Positions 25,032 through 36,426 are shown, counted from the first letter of the stretch. The stretch is 64,000 nucleotides of DNA from Leptasterias polaris (GCA_037783415.1 JAZGTN010000149.1:806001-870000), one strand, 5' to 3'. The notes: a model not told the origin generated them from the letters alone. A program made the numbers and translations.

Positions 25032-25035
25032 CATA

Positions 25036-26328
25036 AAATAAAAGTTCCATGTTTTAGGAGCATTGGTCAAAGTGACATGATATATAAAACGATACAGTTA
25101 ATAGTCAAATTGCCCACACAATCCTAAATCTCACATTTCGTCAGCATGACATTGCTCAAGGCATCACTTTTCTTTGAGCCCATCTCCAAATTATTCTCTT
25201 CATCAAATTGTTTCACAGTTTTTAGGGACGCACGTGGAATCATGTATACAAAATAATGTATCAAAATTTATCCAAATGGTAAGTATTATCTGGTCAACAG
25301 CTTTCCGGTTTTCAGGGATGAAAATATCTATTGAATTGTAATGCGCAGTTGTACATACACTATTATAATCGTTTTTTAAATATTTTTTTAGTCCCTTTTC
25401 CGTTTTCAAAATGTCTTTTCATTTTTTGTTCTTCTTTGTTTGTTTCTTATTTTATTTCGTTTTATTTCCCTTTTTTCTTCAACCTGTGGCTCCGCTCCTG
25501 GTTCAGGGAATTGGACGCAGCTCTTCAATTCTTGGTGGTTTTGTCTTAGGAACTGGAACAGCATATATGCAGATTTCCATAATATGTCTGGAAAAACACC
25601 ATCAATCAGTGAGCTGTTGAAAAACTTCGACATTGGAAAACAGAGTTCGTAGGTAAATTCCTTGATCAGCGGAGGTTTATGGCCTTGAGCAAGTATAGGT
25701 ACGCAGGTAAGCAATTCTTTTAATTTGCAGGTGCAATTGTCTAGGATTTAAGTTCTTTAAGCTGGAAACACTGAGATTGTAAACATTGTGTTTTGCCTGT
25801 TTGATGAGTCATGGCCACGTGGCCACGTGATCTCCTCTCGACCAATCATAATGTTTTACCAATCAAATGACAAGGATTTGGTTTATTAGATGTTTGCTTT
25901 TTGAATTTGTCTGAACGCGTCGTGTTTTAAGTAAAACGGCCTTTGATAGAGAGCAGGCAGCCTCTTGCTTTGCAATGTAGTCTGCGAGGAATTTGCGGAC
26001 TTCGTCTTTCAATGTTTTAAGCATTTTTGTCGTCACTAGTAACAATTTTACAAAACACTAGGAATTACACAGATTTTGTGTCGGGCGTCCTACCTTTGTA
26101 CTTCTCATCAATAATGGGCCTTTAAAAAAAGCCATAATAGGGCCTAGTTAATTAAAACACGTCAGTCCCAGTCAATTGCTGGCTCAATCTTTAGTAAATA
26201 CAAAAAAAATCGCTCTGTCTTGTTTTCCTCAAATAAGTCGCATTAGGTTCAAAATTGGTTTCAAAAACCTGAAGAAAAAACAAAACAAAAAACGGATTAA
26301 TAATTGTTCAACATAAGTACCTACTTAC
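25036..26328. other. Gene 1 intron 2, right part, no feature seen
   Basis: Unique-looking AT-rich sequence with several short open frames in T-rich stretches (25331-25714) that have no coding character. I see no splice-bounded exon, RNA gene or repeat family member here. Confidence 0.5.
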
Positions 26329-26535
26329 CAGGGCATTTGAGGATGTTCTTAATGTTCTCTATTGAGTCGCTGTAAGTGTTGAAGTAAGTAACTTGAAAGT
26401 TCCGTAATGGTGAGTAGGTATTCAGACCACCGGGACGAATCTCAGTGCATTTACAGGGATCCTGTACAGGAATCACCCAACGGTACATTTGGTGGTGTGT
26501 AGGATCCGGTTCAGAACCCATGAAACACACCATCG
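26329..26535 (-). CDS. Gene 1, exon 2: four-cysteine module
   Basis: Paralogue of gene 2 exon 2: 207 bases, 68 full codons, phase 1 at both ends, acceptor cctattaaag|CG and donor CCTG|gtaagt. It keeps all four cysteines (VCF, CKC and KCP) and the motif VIPVQDPCKCTEIR. Differences from gene 2 are a handful of substitutions and one deleted codon in the SPSLR/SPLR stretch, so the frame is under constraint. The domain is not one I recognise. The next exon (4240-4377) is almost 22 kb away. The matching intron in gene 2 is 571 bp, so this intron has been expanded by transposon insertions. Confidence 0.85.
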
Positions 26536-26670
26536 CTTTAATAGGAAAAGTTAACATCATTATTTAAAACAAAAAGAAAAACAAGTAGATATTGTGTCAA
26601 TATCTTTTTTGTGATTGGAAACCCCCAAATAAGATATTGACAAAAATAGGGATACCGCAATCATCATAAA

Positions 26671-26745
26671 GGGCTAGACAGTTCAGTTGGTATTGGTAAA
26701 GCGCCGGAACCTGAAATCGGAGGTCACAGGTTCAAATTCCGCTAT
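26671..26745 (+). tRNA. Degenerate tRNA-like sequence (possible SINE head)
   Basis: It contains an A-box-like TAGACAGTTCAGTTGGT and a B-box GGTTCAAATTCC at tRNA-like spacing, with CCGG...TCGG able to form part of an anticodon stem. The acceptor ends do not pair well and the T-stem is imperfect, so this is not a functional tRNA. A tRNA-derived SINE remnant or tRNA pseudogene fits best. Confidence 0.35.
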
Positions 26746-27029
26746 TATAGTGAACCTTTCTTTGCTGAACCGAAAACGTAATAAACTAGAAAATAAAGAA
26801 TACAATTCCGTAGAGCACCCTAATTTATTCAGACATCTAATTTAACGCAAGAGCTCAAATTACGGTATTGGTTTGAGCTACATTTTAGGACCGGGATGCA
26901 TTCTCTTGGCTAGGAGAGTAACTGAGTTCCTTTTGCGCGAGGGACGAAACAATGACATAATCAAGTATCGTGCTTAAGGTCACAAGTATTACTCTTTTTT
27001 TGTTTGGGGTGAACAAAGACATTGACAAA

Positions 27030-28890
27030 CTAGACATAAATTGTTGTTGCATAACAAAAACAAGGTGTTGATATTAAAATTTTGGTCGTAATACATCCCA
27101 GCTTGAATTCATGCAAGCTTGGTTTCAGCTTGACCAAGCATTTATTTCTCTGCATAAAGATCTTGTAAAACTGCATAATGAAGGTGAAGTCATGTTACAC
27201 TTAAGGACGTCATCGTGATGTGAACTAAATTTGTGGATGTAACACATCCCAACTTGAATACGTGCAGAGTTTCACCTTGATCACCAAAGTTGTTCTTTAC
27301 ATGTAGATCTCGTTAAAAAAACTACCGTTTTGGTAATGTAACGTGACAAATGATGACGTCGTGAAGACGTCTGTCCATATTTTAACCATAAATGACCTTC
27401 CGAGCCTTATGCAAAAAAAAATTTGATTGCAGCATGTTTTGTTATAAAGATATGCAAAAAGTGGTAATCAATTTTATTTTTAAAGTAAAAAATAACATAA
27501 TGACGTCATCAATCTGAAACTCCACAAATATGTTGTCTGCATAAAGGTCATTATGTATACAAATATGTAAACGATTGTAATAAAGTTCGCCACAGATATC
27601 TAGTTAAAAAGTATTTTGAACTGTTTCTAACCTGCCGCTAGAGCGCGCTCTTGGTATTTATGACGTCACTGGTCCTATTATTTAAAACCGGACCCTTGCT
27701 GGACTATAACACCGTTGAAAACAGCTCCCCGAAAATTCTCATTTTTACATTACAAGGCACTTCCGGTTTCTACCGGAAGTAGAGGTCAAGTAATGTCACG
27801 CACACATTGAAAAAATAGTTGAAAAAATAGGCACAAATTGAAAAAAGCAACCTACGGTCTCATGCCCTTGATTTGATAATATGGATTTTCAAAGATTAAA
27901 AAAAAATAAGCTGACAGTCAAAAATCATACCATGATCAAAATGTCGTATTCGTAATCTTAAAAAAGCCACCACTTGTCAAGTAATGGACAAAATATATGA
28001 CAAGTACTGTACACGAAGTAAATTGCGACGTTTTTTGTAAACGATGATATTTACATAAATCTGACCATTTTCATCACCGTGTCTGAGAGACATACTCAGC
28101 GGGCCTAGAACGCCTTCGGCAGGCATGGTCACGTCGATCAACGTGCCGTCGGTCTCGATGTTTGATGAGAAGCGAACTAATTTCGATCTTTTTCAGATTG
28201 AGTTTAAGTCAGTTATTAAACGTCATGCATATTACTAAATCAGGTGGACATCTCAGTGAGAACTCGTCTTCTGTTCGTTGTTTACCATCAAACCATCAGA
28301 CGGGCAAAAGGGAAATCATTTAAGTTTAACTTCACTTAAGTTTAACTTCAAATCATCGTTTTGTTCGATGACGTTTGACATGTCCAGTTGCACACATACA
28401 CAATACATGGCTGCGACAACACACAAGCCTCGTGGACTTATGATACTGTGATCAATGGAGCGGAACAGCCAGCCACAGCGCTGTGTACATAGTTAACATG
28501 CATGTCAATACATACGTCGGCTTTATCGTCCGATTTTGAAGAAAATATTCAAAGGCAAACTTTGACCTTCCGGTACGACCAGAAGTAAAGGTCATACGCA
28601 TTCGATGGTAATCTTTCAAATGTAGCCCCAGTCTTGATCTATCAGATGCTAAATTATAAATATCATAGTTGTAAAATTCAAAGACATACAGCATATAGTA
28701 AATGGTCACTTTTTAAATTAAAAAACCTTGTTATTTGACACCTGATTACGTAATCATGACGTAACTGAAGCGGTTTCATCTCCTAATGGTTGTCTAACTA
28801 TATGTACAGTTTCAAGTTTATATGAGCTTGCGAAGTGTGCTTTTGTTAGCGGACAATCGCAGGGGATAGAAGAAAAAGAAGAAGTATTAA
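27030..28890 (-). mobile_element. HINE-like element x
   Basis: The 3' end at the left has CTAG (27030-27033), a hairpin-like stretch and ggtgtt (27064-27069). The 5' purine tract (agaagaaaaagaagaag) ends just before the CTAG of element xi. The body includes the ETS-like pair near 27760 and TGACGTCA sites at 27501 and 27660. The left breakpoint of the tandem duplication falls inside it, so the second copy is truncated at 31831. Confidence 0.65.
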
Positions 28891-29209
28891 CTAGGGAATC
28901 AGAGTTTGTCTTACCACAAACTCAACTCAGTCAAACATGTGGTTTGTGAGATACAAGGCTTCAAAAAGTAAACCTTTAAGGTGATACCACGTGACATATG
29001 ATGACGTCGTCAATCTAAAACTTCACACATATGTTGTCTGCATAAAGGTCATTAAGTATACCAATTTTGAAACGATTAGGGAAGTGTGCTTTTGTTAGCG
29101 GACAAGCGACGGAGAGAAGAAGAAGAAGAAGTATTAAGAAAAAAAAAAAAAAAGAAAAAAAAAAAAACGAACAAAAACAAGGGGTGTTCGGCTGTCGCCC
29201 GAACACCTA
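28891..29209 (-). mobile_element. Short HINE-like element xi, about 320 bp
   Basis: The 3' end has CTAG (28891-28894) and hairpin GAGTTTGT...ACAAACTC (28902-28923). The 5' end at the right has one mini-hairpin, ggtgttcggctgtcgcccgaacacc, with CGAACACC at 29200-29207. It sits in gene 1 intron 1 just beyond the exon 1 donor. It is a compact internal-deletion form, useful for defining the family's minimal parts. Confidence 0.7.
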
Positions 29210-29241
29210 ATTAATTAAAACAAACTTGATAGAGACCTTAC

Positions 29242-29302
29242 CTTCGGTGTGCTGTGAAAATAGGATAAGCAATTCAACTAAAATTTGCAGAAACGCTGCC
29301 AT
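29242..29302 (-). CDS. Gene 1, exon 1, proximal copy: signal peptide
   Basis: This is the first coding exon of the left paralogue: ATG (CAT at 29300-29302), 20 codons and a phase-1 base at donor GAAG|gtaagg. The peptide MAAFLQILVELLILFSQHTE has a hydrophobic core of about 12 residues followed by a polar end, as in a cleavable signal peptide. The split codon G|CG joins exon 2 in frame as Ala, exactly as in gene 2. A short HINE-like element (28891-29209) ends only about 30 bases beyond the donor, inside intron 1. The whole neighbourhood is duplicated at 33588-33648. Confidence 0.72.
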
Positions 29303-29481
29303 ATGTTTTTATGAACTCACACAGCACTTGCAACTTCTCGACTGTCACACTCCAACCAAAGCGTCATTATTATTTACTACCCTAATTGGCAGCGTTTAGT
29401 ACGGTCAGCCGCACTTCAAATACCACAGCAGCCTAATCGTTCTATTTTGAGAATTTTCGCAACTTCTTTGTTGTTCAAATT

Positions 29482-29650
29482 AAATAAAAATGGCTTGCGT
29501 CCTTCGTTTGAAGTCAATATTAGGTTCTGTTTACATTTAAATCTACGCAGTGAGGGATTGGGGCTATTAAATAAAAATGGCTGGCGTCCTTCGTTTTAGG
29601 TCAAGAATAGGTTTGTTTACCTTTAAATTTATGCAGTGAGGGACTGGGGC
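29482..29650. repeat. Two-copy repeat of about 85 bp (also at 33828-33996)
   Basis: Two adjacent blocks starting attaaataaaaatggct(t/g)gcgtccttcg and ending cagtgaggga(t/c)tgggg. It lies upstream of gene 1 exon 1 (minus strand), so it could fall in the promoter or 5' UTR. The open frames here are not coding as far as I can tell. Confidence 0.75.
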
Positions 29651-30194
29651 TGGGGATTGTGCGTGGCTCTGAAGCAGCGAGCTACAAGCTACCGCAATGC
29701 ACATGTCTGGAAAAAGCGCGTTTACGTTCTGACAACTAAAGATGCAATAATGACGATTGTGTATCAAAAAGTTTCATTTAAACAATTTATGTGTTGTGAG
29801 TTGAATAACATCAGACTAATGAAGTACAGTGGCCTTTAAAGGACCACCGAGCATATATATTTACGTAAATATTTACGATTTTCGCCTCTAATCGGAAATA
29901 TTCACGATTTCGTCCGAGTCGCAAGTATTTACGTACATAAAAATTACACACTTGCAATTTGGGGCACAAATCGTGAATCGATGTACCTTTATATCCACCA
30001 TAATGATGTAACTCAGCTGTGCTTGACCATCATGCGTTTTTTTATTCTTCCAAGGGTAACGAAATTGAAGATCTAAACACTAACCTGGCTCTCGATCTCC
30101 TCGTCTTTCAAAGCGGCTAGAAAGCCCAAGGAGCTGGCACCTCTAAACCTGTATTTCGCTCATTTTAAAGCTGCATCTGATCAGTAACAAAGTG

Positions 30195-30450
30195 TCTGAC
30201 TTATCCCATTGTTACCACGAAATGAAATATTATTTCATTTCGTTCCCTTTAAATACTATTTCCTTCCCTGGACAAATATTTTGTTCCCCCTAAATGTTGT
30301 TTCGAGGGAACGAAATGTCATTTCGGGGGAACGAAATAGTATTTCGAGGGGAACGAAATAGCATTTGGAGGGAACGAAATAATTTTGATTTTTGGGGGAT
30401 TACTTTTTCATATAAAAAAAAACTTGTCCTTTAGGGGCTCCGTAGGTTCA
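30195..30450. repeat. TTCGTTCCC/TACGGAG array fragment (also 34541-34796)
   Basis: Degenerate units of cgaaatgaaat and ggaacgaaatagtatttcgag types, ending in tgtcctttaggggctccgta, the same terminus as the foldback at 6314-7985. Confidence 0.75.
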
Positions 30451-31830
30451 GATCGCTTTCTTAATAAATAAATTGAATTGTCATTATAGTCTCAAGTCGA
30501 GTGAGAAGAAAAGGGTTGATAACGGAATAATAGGGATAAAGATAAGATGCACAAGTGGCAATAATTTTGCTGGGTGCTTCATTATTTGCTTCGCTCATTT
30601 ATGAAAGTCAGTGAAATACAACCTGATGTATTTGTAAAAGAATTCGGAAAAGATACACTAAATAATGGCTAAAATATCTCAGAAATTCTCTTGGCATATC
30701 AAGGACAACGTACCAGCTAAATTATTTTGTTCCTTCGAAATATTATTTCGTACGATCTATATCAATTTTTTTTTTTTTTTTAACTATACGAATAAACAGG
30801 GATTGTTACCAAATTAATCTTTTTTTTTCTCTTCACTGAGTTGTGCCAATCCCTTTTTCAACAACACAGGATCAACATTAGCAGCAGTGGGGCCTATTTC
30901 TTATATACTTATTATTTTAATTTACATTTATACATTATGTTTTAATGAAGAAAGACCTACAGTCCAACTGCCCTACGCATACCTCACGGTATATAGGAGA
31001 CGTTAAAGACACCACCGTGGAGTAAAGGATTTCACTGTTCCAGAGTATGCATAGAATGAGTGTAACGACTAGTTATAATAGATCTAGACATTGTATACAC
31101 TCGGCATGAAGGGAAGACAAATAAAAAAAATACGAAGCTAAGGTTTGGTCATTTTATGAAAAGTGTTGTGTGGAGGAGGCACAAGAAGGAGAAAACAAAA
31201 GGTGAGGGGGGAGGGGTTCGGTTGGGGACGCTTGATGTGGTGCATGAGACCTGATTAAGTTTATTTCTAAGTGTGAAAGTAAAATAACTTGTGACCGGAT
31301 TTAGTCCGCGAAACCTGACTTACTCCATGAAACTTGACTCACACGGAGCCCGAGGTTCTGAAGGTCATTTTAGAAAAGGGAAATATGAACTTGTGACCGA
31401 ATTAAGTCTGTGAAACCTGACTTACTCCATGAAACATAAAGTTCTGAAGGTTATTTTAGAAAGGGGAAACTAAAACGTTTGAAAACAAAAAATATACTTT
31501 AGCAATTTTGAATTAATAAGTAAATTGGACAGGGAAGGGGGTTGAGTTGGGTTTTAGTCAGTATGTAAAGCCGGCAATTTAAAGTACTTAACCACCTCTT
31601 TTAGAAAAAAATTAAAAATGAAATACCCCGCCATTCTTATCGATTATTCTTGAGACTGTTGGCAATAAAACATGATAGCAAGAGAGATATATTCAAAAAG
31701 TAACTTATGTACAAGGCCCGCCCTCTATGTAAGATTGTGAATTTTATGAACTACAAACGGTGAAAGAAAAACTAGAAATCTCCACAGGAATTAGTTAAAA
31801 ATGTGTTTAAGGCACGCGTTCTACATGTAA
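30450..31830. other. Upstream region of gene 1 exon 1; one internal two-copy repeat
   Basis: No gene seen. A unit of about 105 bp, cttgtgaccg...ctgacttactccatgaaac...gttctgaaggt.attttagaaa, occurs twice (31289-31385 and 31392-31465). The same sequence is present in unit B. A poly-T tract at 30766 and TTCGAAATATTATTTCG at 30735 belong to the array family. Confidence 0.6.
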
Positions 31831-33237
31831 AAAATAACATAATGACGTCATCAATCTGAAACTCCACAAATATGTTGTCTGCATAAAGGTCATTATGTAT
31901 ACAAATTTGTAAACGATTGTAATAAAGTTCGCCACAGATATCTAGTTAAAAAGTATTTTGAACTGTTTCTAACCTGCCGCTAGAGCGCGCTCTTGGTATT
32001 TATGACGTCACTGGTCCTATTATTTAAAACCGGACCCTTGCTGGACTATAACACCGTTGAAAACAGCTCCCCGAAAATTCTCATTTTTACATTACAAGGC
32101 ACTTCCGGTTTCTACCGGAAGTAGAGGTCAAGTAATGTCACGCACACATTGAAAAAATAAGACATAAATTACCTTGGTATAATCTCGCAAAAAGCAACCT
32201 ACGGTCTCATGCCCTTGATTTGATAATATGGATTTTCAAAGATTTAAAAAAAATAAGCTGACAGTCAAAAATCATACCATGATCAAAATGTCGTATTCGT
32301 AATCTTAAAAAAGCCACCACTTGTCAAGTAATGGACACAATATATGACAAGTACTGTACACGAAGTAAATTGCGACGTTTTTTGTAAACGATGATATTTA
32401 CATAAATCTGACCATTTTCATCACCGTGTCTGAGAGACATACTCAGCGGGCCTAGAACGCCTTCGGCAGGCATGGTCACGTCGATCAACGTGCCGTCGGT
32501 CTCGATGTTTGATGAGAAGCGAACCAATTTCGATCTTTTTCAGATTGAGTTTAAGTCAGTTATTAAACGTCATGCATATTACTAAATCAGGTGGACATCT
32601 CAGTGAGAACTCGTCTTCTGTTCGTTGTTTACCATCAAACCATCAGACGGGCAAAAGGGAAATCACTTAAGTTTAACTTCACTTAAGTTTAACTTCAAAT
32701 CATCGTTTTGTTCGATGACGTTTGACATGTCCAGTTGCACACATACACAATACATGGCTGCGACAACACACAAGCCTCGTGGACTTATGATACTGTGATC
32801 AATGGAGCGGAACAGCCAGCCACAGCGCTGTGTACATAGTTAACATGCATGTCAATACATACGTCGGCTTTATCGTCCGATTTTGAAGAAAATATTCAAA
32901 GGCAAACTTTGACCTTCCGGTACGACCAGAAGTAAAGGTCATACGCATTCGATGGTAATCTTTCAAATGTAGCCCCAGTCTTGATCTATCAGATGCTAAA
33001 TTATAAATATCATAGTTGTAAAATTCAAAGACATACAGCATATAGTAAATGGTCACTTTTTAAATTAAAAAACCTTGTTATTTGACACCTGATTACGTAA
33101 TCATGACGTAACTGAAGCGGTTTCATCTCCTAATGGTTGTCTAACTATATGTACAGTTTCAAGTTTATATGAGCTTGCGAAGTGTGCTTTTGTTAGCGGA
33201 CAATCGCAGGGGATAGAAGAAAAAGAAGAAGTATTAA

Positions 33238-33556
33238 CTAGGGAATCAGAGTTTGTCTTACCACAAACTCAACTCAGTCAAACATGTGGTTTGTGAGATA
33301 CAAGGCTTCAAAAAGTAAACCTTTAAGGTGATACCACGTGACATATGATGACGTCGTCAATCTAAAACTTCACACATATGTTGTCTGCATAAAGGTCATT
33401 AAGTATACCAATTTTGAAACGATTAGGGAAGTGTGCTTTTGTTAGCGGACAAGCGACGGAGAGAAGAAGAAGAAGAAGTATTAAGAAAAAAAAAAAAAAA
33501 GAAAAAAAAAAAACGAACAAAAACAAGGGGTGTTCGGCTGTCGCCCGAACACCTAA
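33238..33556 (-). mobile_element. Short HINE-like element, second copy
   Basis: Copy of the 320-bp element at 28891-29209, carried by the tandem duplication rather than by transposition: its flanks are duplicated too. Confidence 0.7.
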
Positions 33557-33587
33557 TTAATTAAAACAAACTTGATAGAGACCTTAC

Positions 33588-33648
33588 CTTCGGTGTGCTG
33601 TGAAAATAGGATAAGCAATTCAACTAAAATTTGCAGAAACGCTGCCAT
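33588..33648 (-). CDS. Gene 1, exon 1, distal copy: signal peptide
   Basis: Exact second copy of the gene 1 first coding exon, created by the tandem duplication. It is 61 bases: ATG, 20 codons and a phase-1 base at donor GAAG|gtaagg. The peptide begins MAAFLQILVELLILF and is a clear hydrophobic signal peptide. It is the more distal of two alternatives for splicing to exon 2. Either copy gives the same protein, so any difference would be in promoter use or transcript level. It lies only about 2.6 kb downstream of the gene 2 stop codon. Confidence 0.65.
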
Positions 33649-36221
33649 ATGTTTTTATGAACTCACACAGCACTTGCAACTTCTCGACTGTCACACTCCA
33701 ACCAAAGCGTCATTATTATTTACTACCCTAATTGGCAGCGTTTAGTACGGTCAGCCGCACTTCAAATACCACAGCAGCCTAATCGTTCTATTTTGAGAAT
33801 TTTCGCAACTTCTTTGTTGTTCAAATTAAATAAAAATGGCTTGCGTCCTTCGTTTGAAGTCAATATTAGGTTCTGTTTACATTTAAATCTACGCAGTGAG
33901 GGATTGGGGCTATTAAATAAAAATGGCTGGCGTCCTTCGTTTTAGGTCAAGAATAGGTTTGTTTACCTTTAAATTTATGCAGTGAGGGACTGGGGCTGGG
34001 GATTGTGCGTGGCTCTGAAGCAGCGAGCTACAAGCTACCGCAATGCACATGTCTGGAAAAAGCGCGTTTACGTTCTGACAACTAAAGATGCAATAATGAC
34101 GATTGTGTATCAAAAAGTTTCATTTAAACAATTTATGTGTTGTGAGTTGAATAACATCAGACTAATGAAGTACAGTGGCCTTTAAAGGACCACCGAGCAT
34201 ATATATTTACGTAAATATTTACGATTTTCGCCTCTAATCGGAAATATTCACGATTTCGTCCGAGTCGCAAGTATTTACGTACATAAAAATTACACACTTG
34301 CAATTTGGGGCACAAATCGTGAATCGATGTACCTTTATATCCACCATAATGATGTAACTCAGCTGTGCTTGACCATCATGCGTTTTTTTATTCTTCCAAG
34401 GGTAACGAAATTGAAGATCTAAACACTAACCTGGCTCTCGATCTCCTCGTCTTTCAAAGCGGCTAGAAAGCCCAAGGAGCTGGCACCTCTAAACCTGTAT
34501 TTCGCTCATTTTAAAGCTGCATCTGATCAGTAACAAAGTGTCTGACTTATCCCATTGTTACCACGAAATGAAATATTATTTCATTTCGTTCCCTTTAAAT
34601 ACTATTTCCTTCCCTGGACAAATATTTTGTTCCCCCTAAATGTTGTTTCGAGGGAACGAAATGTCATTTCGGGGGAACGAAATAGTATTTCGAGGGGAAC
34701 GAAATAGCATTTGGAGGGAACGAAATAATTTTGATTTTTGGGGGATTACTTTTTCATATAAAAAAAAACTTGTCCTTTAGGGGCTCCGTAGGTTCAGATC
34801 GCTTTCTTAATAAATAAATTGAATTGTCATTATAGTCTCAAGTCGAGTGAGAAGAAAAGGGTTGATAACGGAATAATAGGGATAAAGATAAGATGCACAA
34901 GTGGCAATAATTTTGCTGGGTGCTTCATTATTTGCTTCGCTCATTTATGAAAGTCAGTGAAATACAACCTGATGTATTTGTAAAAGAATTCGGAAAAGAT
35001 ACACTAAATAATGGCTAAAATATCTCAGAAATTCTCTTGGCATATCAAGGACAACGTACCAGCTAAATTATTTTGTTCCTTCGAAATATTATTTCGTACG
35101 ATCTATATCAATTTTTTTTTTTTTTTTAACTATACGAATAAACAGGGATTGTTACCAAATTAATCTTTTTTTTTCTCTTCACTGAGTTGTGCCAATCCCT
35201 TTTTCAACAACACAGGATCAACATTAGCAGCAGTGGGGCCTATTTCTTATATACTTATTATTTTAATTTACATTTATACATTATGTTTTAATGAAGAAAG
35301 ACCTACAGTCCAACTGCCCTACGCATACCTCACGGTATATAGGAGACGTTAAAGACACCACCGTGGAGTAAAGGATTTCACTGTTCCAGAGTATGCATAG
35401 AATGAGTGTAACGACTAGTTATAATAGATCTAGACATTGTATACACTCGGCATGAAGGGAAGACAAATAAAAAAAATACGAAGCTAAGGTTTGGTCATTT
35501 TATGAAAAGTGTTGTGTGGAGGAGGCACAAGAAGGAGAAAACAAAAGGTGAGGGGGGAGGGGTTCGGTTGGGGACGCTTGATGTGGTGCATGAGACCTGA
35601 TTAAGTTTATTTCTAAGTGTGAAAGTAAAATAACTTGTGACCGGATTTAGTCCGCGAAACCTGACTTACTCCATGAAACTTGACTCACACGGAGCCCGAG
35701 GTTCTGAAGGTCATTTTAGAAAAGGGAAATATGAACTTGTGACCGAATTAAGTCTGTGAAACCTGACTTACTCCATGAAACATAAAGTTCTGAAGGTTAT
35801 TTTAGAAAGGGGAAACTAAAACGTTTGAAAACAAAAAATATACTTTAGCAATTTTGAATTAATAAGTAAATTGGACAGGGAAGGGGGTTGAGTTGGGTTT
35901 TAGTTAGTATGTAAAGCCGGCAATTTAAAGTACTTAACCACCTATTTTAGAAAAAAATTAAAAATGAAATACCCCGCCATTCTTATCGATTATTCTTGAG
36001 ACTGTTGGCAATAAAACATGATAGCAAGAGAGATATATTCAAAAAGTAACTTATGTACAAGGCCCGCCCTCTATGTAAGATTGTGAATTTTATGAACTAC
36101 AAACGGTGAAAGAAAAACTAGAAATCTCCACAGGAATTAGTTAAACATGTGTTTAAGGCACGCGTTCTACATGTAAACATTGTGTTGAGTCAGTTCCTTG
36201 ACCAGCTTCTCCCATGCACGC

Positions 36222-36365
36222 TTAGATGTTACTGCAGCCAATGACCTCGAAGCGGATGCTGCACCACTCATGCCAGCCAATAGGCAGAATGCGCAGGTTT
36301 TTTGTATGCAAGACGACTCCGAACATCGCAGTCACCGGTGTGTTTCTATCGTTGTTACCAACGAA
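36222..36365 (-). CDS. Gene 2, exon 5: C-terminal end of F5/8-type C domain and stop
   Basis: This is the last coding exon, 144 bases including the TAA stop, with acceptor gcctttttcccacaaag|TTC in phase 0. The peptide opens FVGNNDRNTPV (the typical F.GN.D.ntpv) and ends RILPIGWHEWCSIRFEVIGC, the textbook closing strand of F5/8C (R..P..wh....R.E..GC), then three residues and the stop. With the other four exons the predicted product is 255 residues: signal peptide, four-cysteine module, one discoidin domain, and no transmembrane segment. A secreted lectin-like or adhesion protein is the likely role, but its ligand cannot be read from sequence. The 3' flank runs within 50 bases into the end of the tandem 4.35-kb duplication. 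Confidence 0.9.
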   Translation of the reverse strand, partial: FVGNNDRNTPVTAMFGVVLHTKNLRILPIGWHEWCSIRFEVIGCSNI

Positions 36366-36426
36366 CTTTGTGGGAAAAAGGCAAATTAAACAATAAGGTA
36401 TGAAAGTTGGTACGGCTTATTATTGG

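Larger units (their letters stand above)
23018..25035 (-). mobile_element. HINE-like element ix carrying foreign DNA and a hairpin array
   Basis: The 3' end has CTAG (23018-23021), a hairpin and GGTGTTCG (23052-23059). The 5' end at the right has six complete mini-hairpins and part of a seventh. Relative to element viii it holds about 750 extra bases (about 23263-24012) with an acidic open frame, a possible captured gene piece. The rest is family body: ETS-like pair at 24377-24398 and CRE-like palindromes near 24109, 24279 and 24556. Confidence 0.7.
27485..31830. repeat. Tandem duplication, unit A (about 4.35 kb)
   Basis: The sequence is repeated directly downstream at 31831-36175 with only a handful of base differences (for example ggtttt-free stretch 28316 catttaag/cacttaag, and 31595 ctcttt/ctattt) and one small rearranged patch near 27825-27850. 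The junction shows shared gtaaaa, consistent with microhomology-mediated or unequal exchange. The unit holds parts of HINE x, all of HINE xi, gene 1 exon 1, 2.5 kb upstream of it, and two TTCGTTCCC fragments. Confidence 0.95.
31831..36175. repeat. Tandem duplication, unit B
   Basis: Second copy of the 4.35-kb unit, ending at …cgcgttctacatgtaa before unique sequence of the gene 2 3' flank. Offsets to unit A are 4342 at the left end and 4346-4347 further in, reflecting a few small indels near 32160. It contains gene 1 exon 1 copy 2, a HINE pair (31831-33237 and 33238-33556) and the array fragment at 34541-34791. Confidence 0.95.

Noticed and set aside
26671..26745. Functional tRNA gene
   Set aside because: A and B boxes are visible but acceptor and T stems do not pair well; kept only as a tRNA-like remnant.
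36198..36389. Plus-strand open frame over gene 2 exon 5
   Set aside because: Antisense shadow; the minus strand gives the closing F5/8C strand and a stop.
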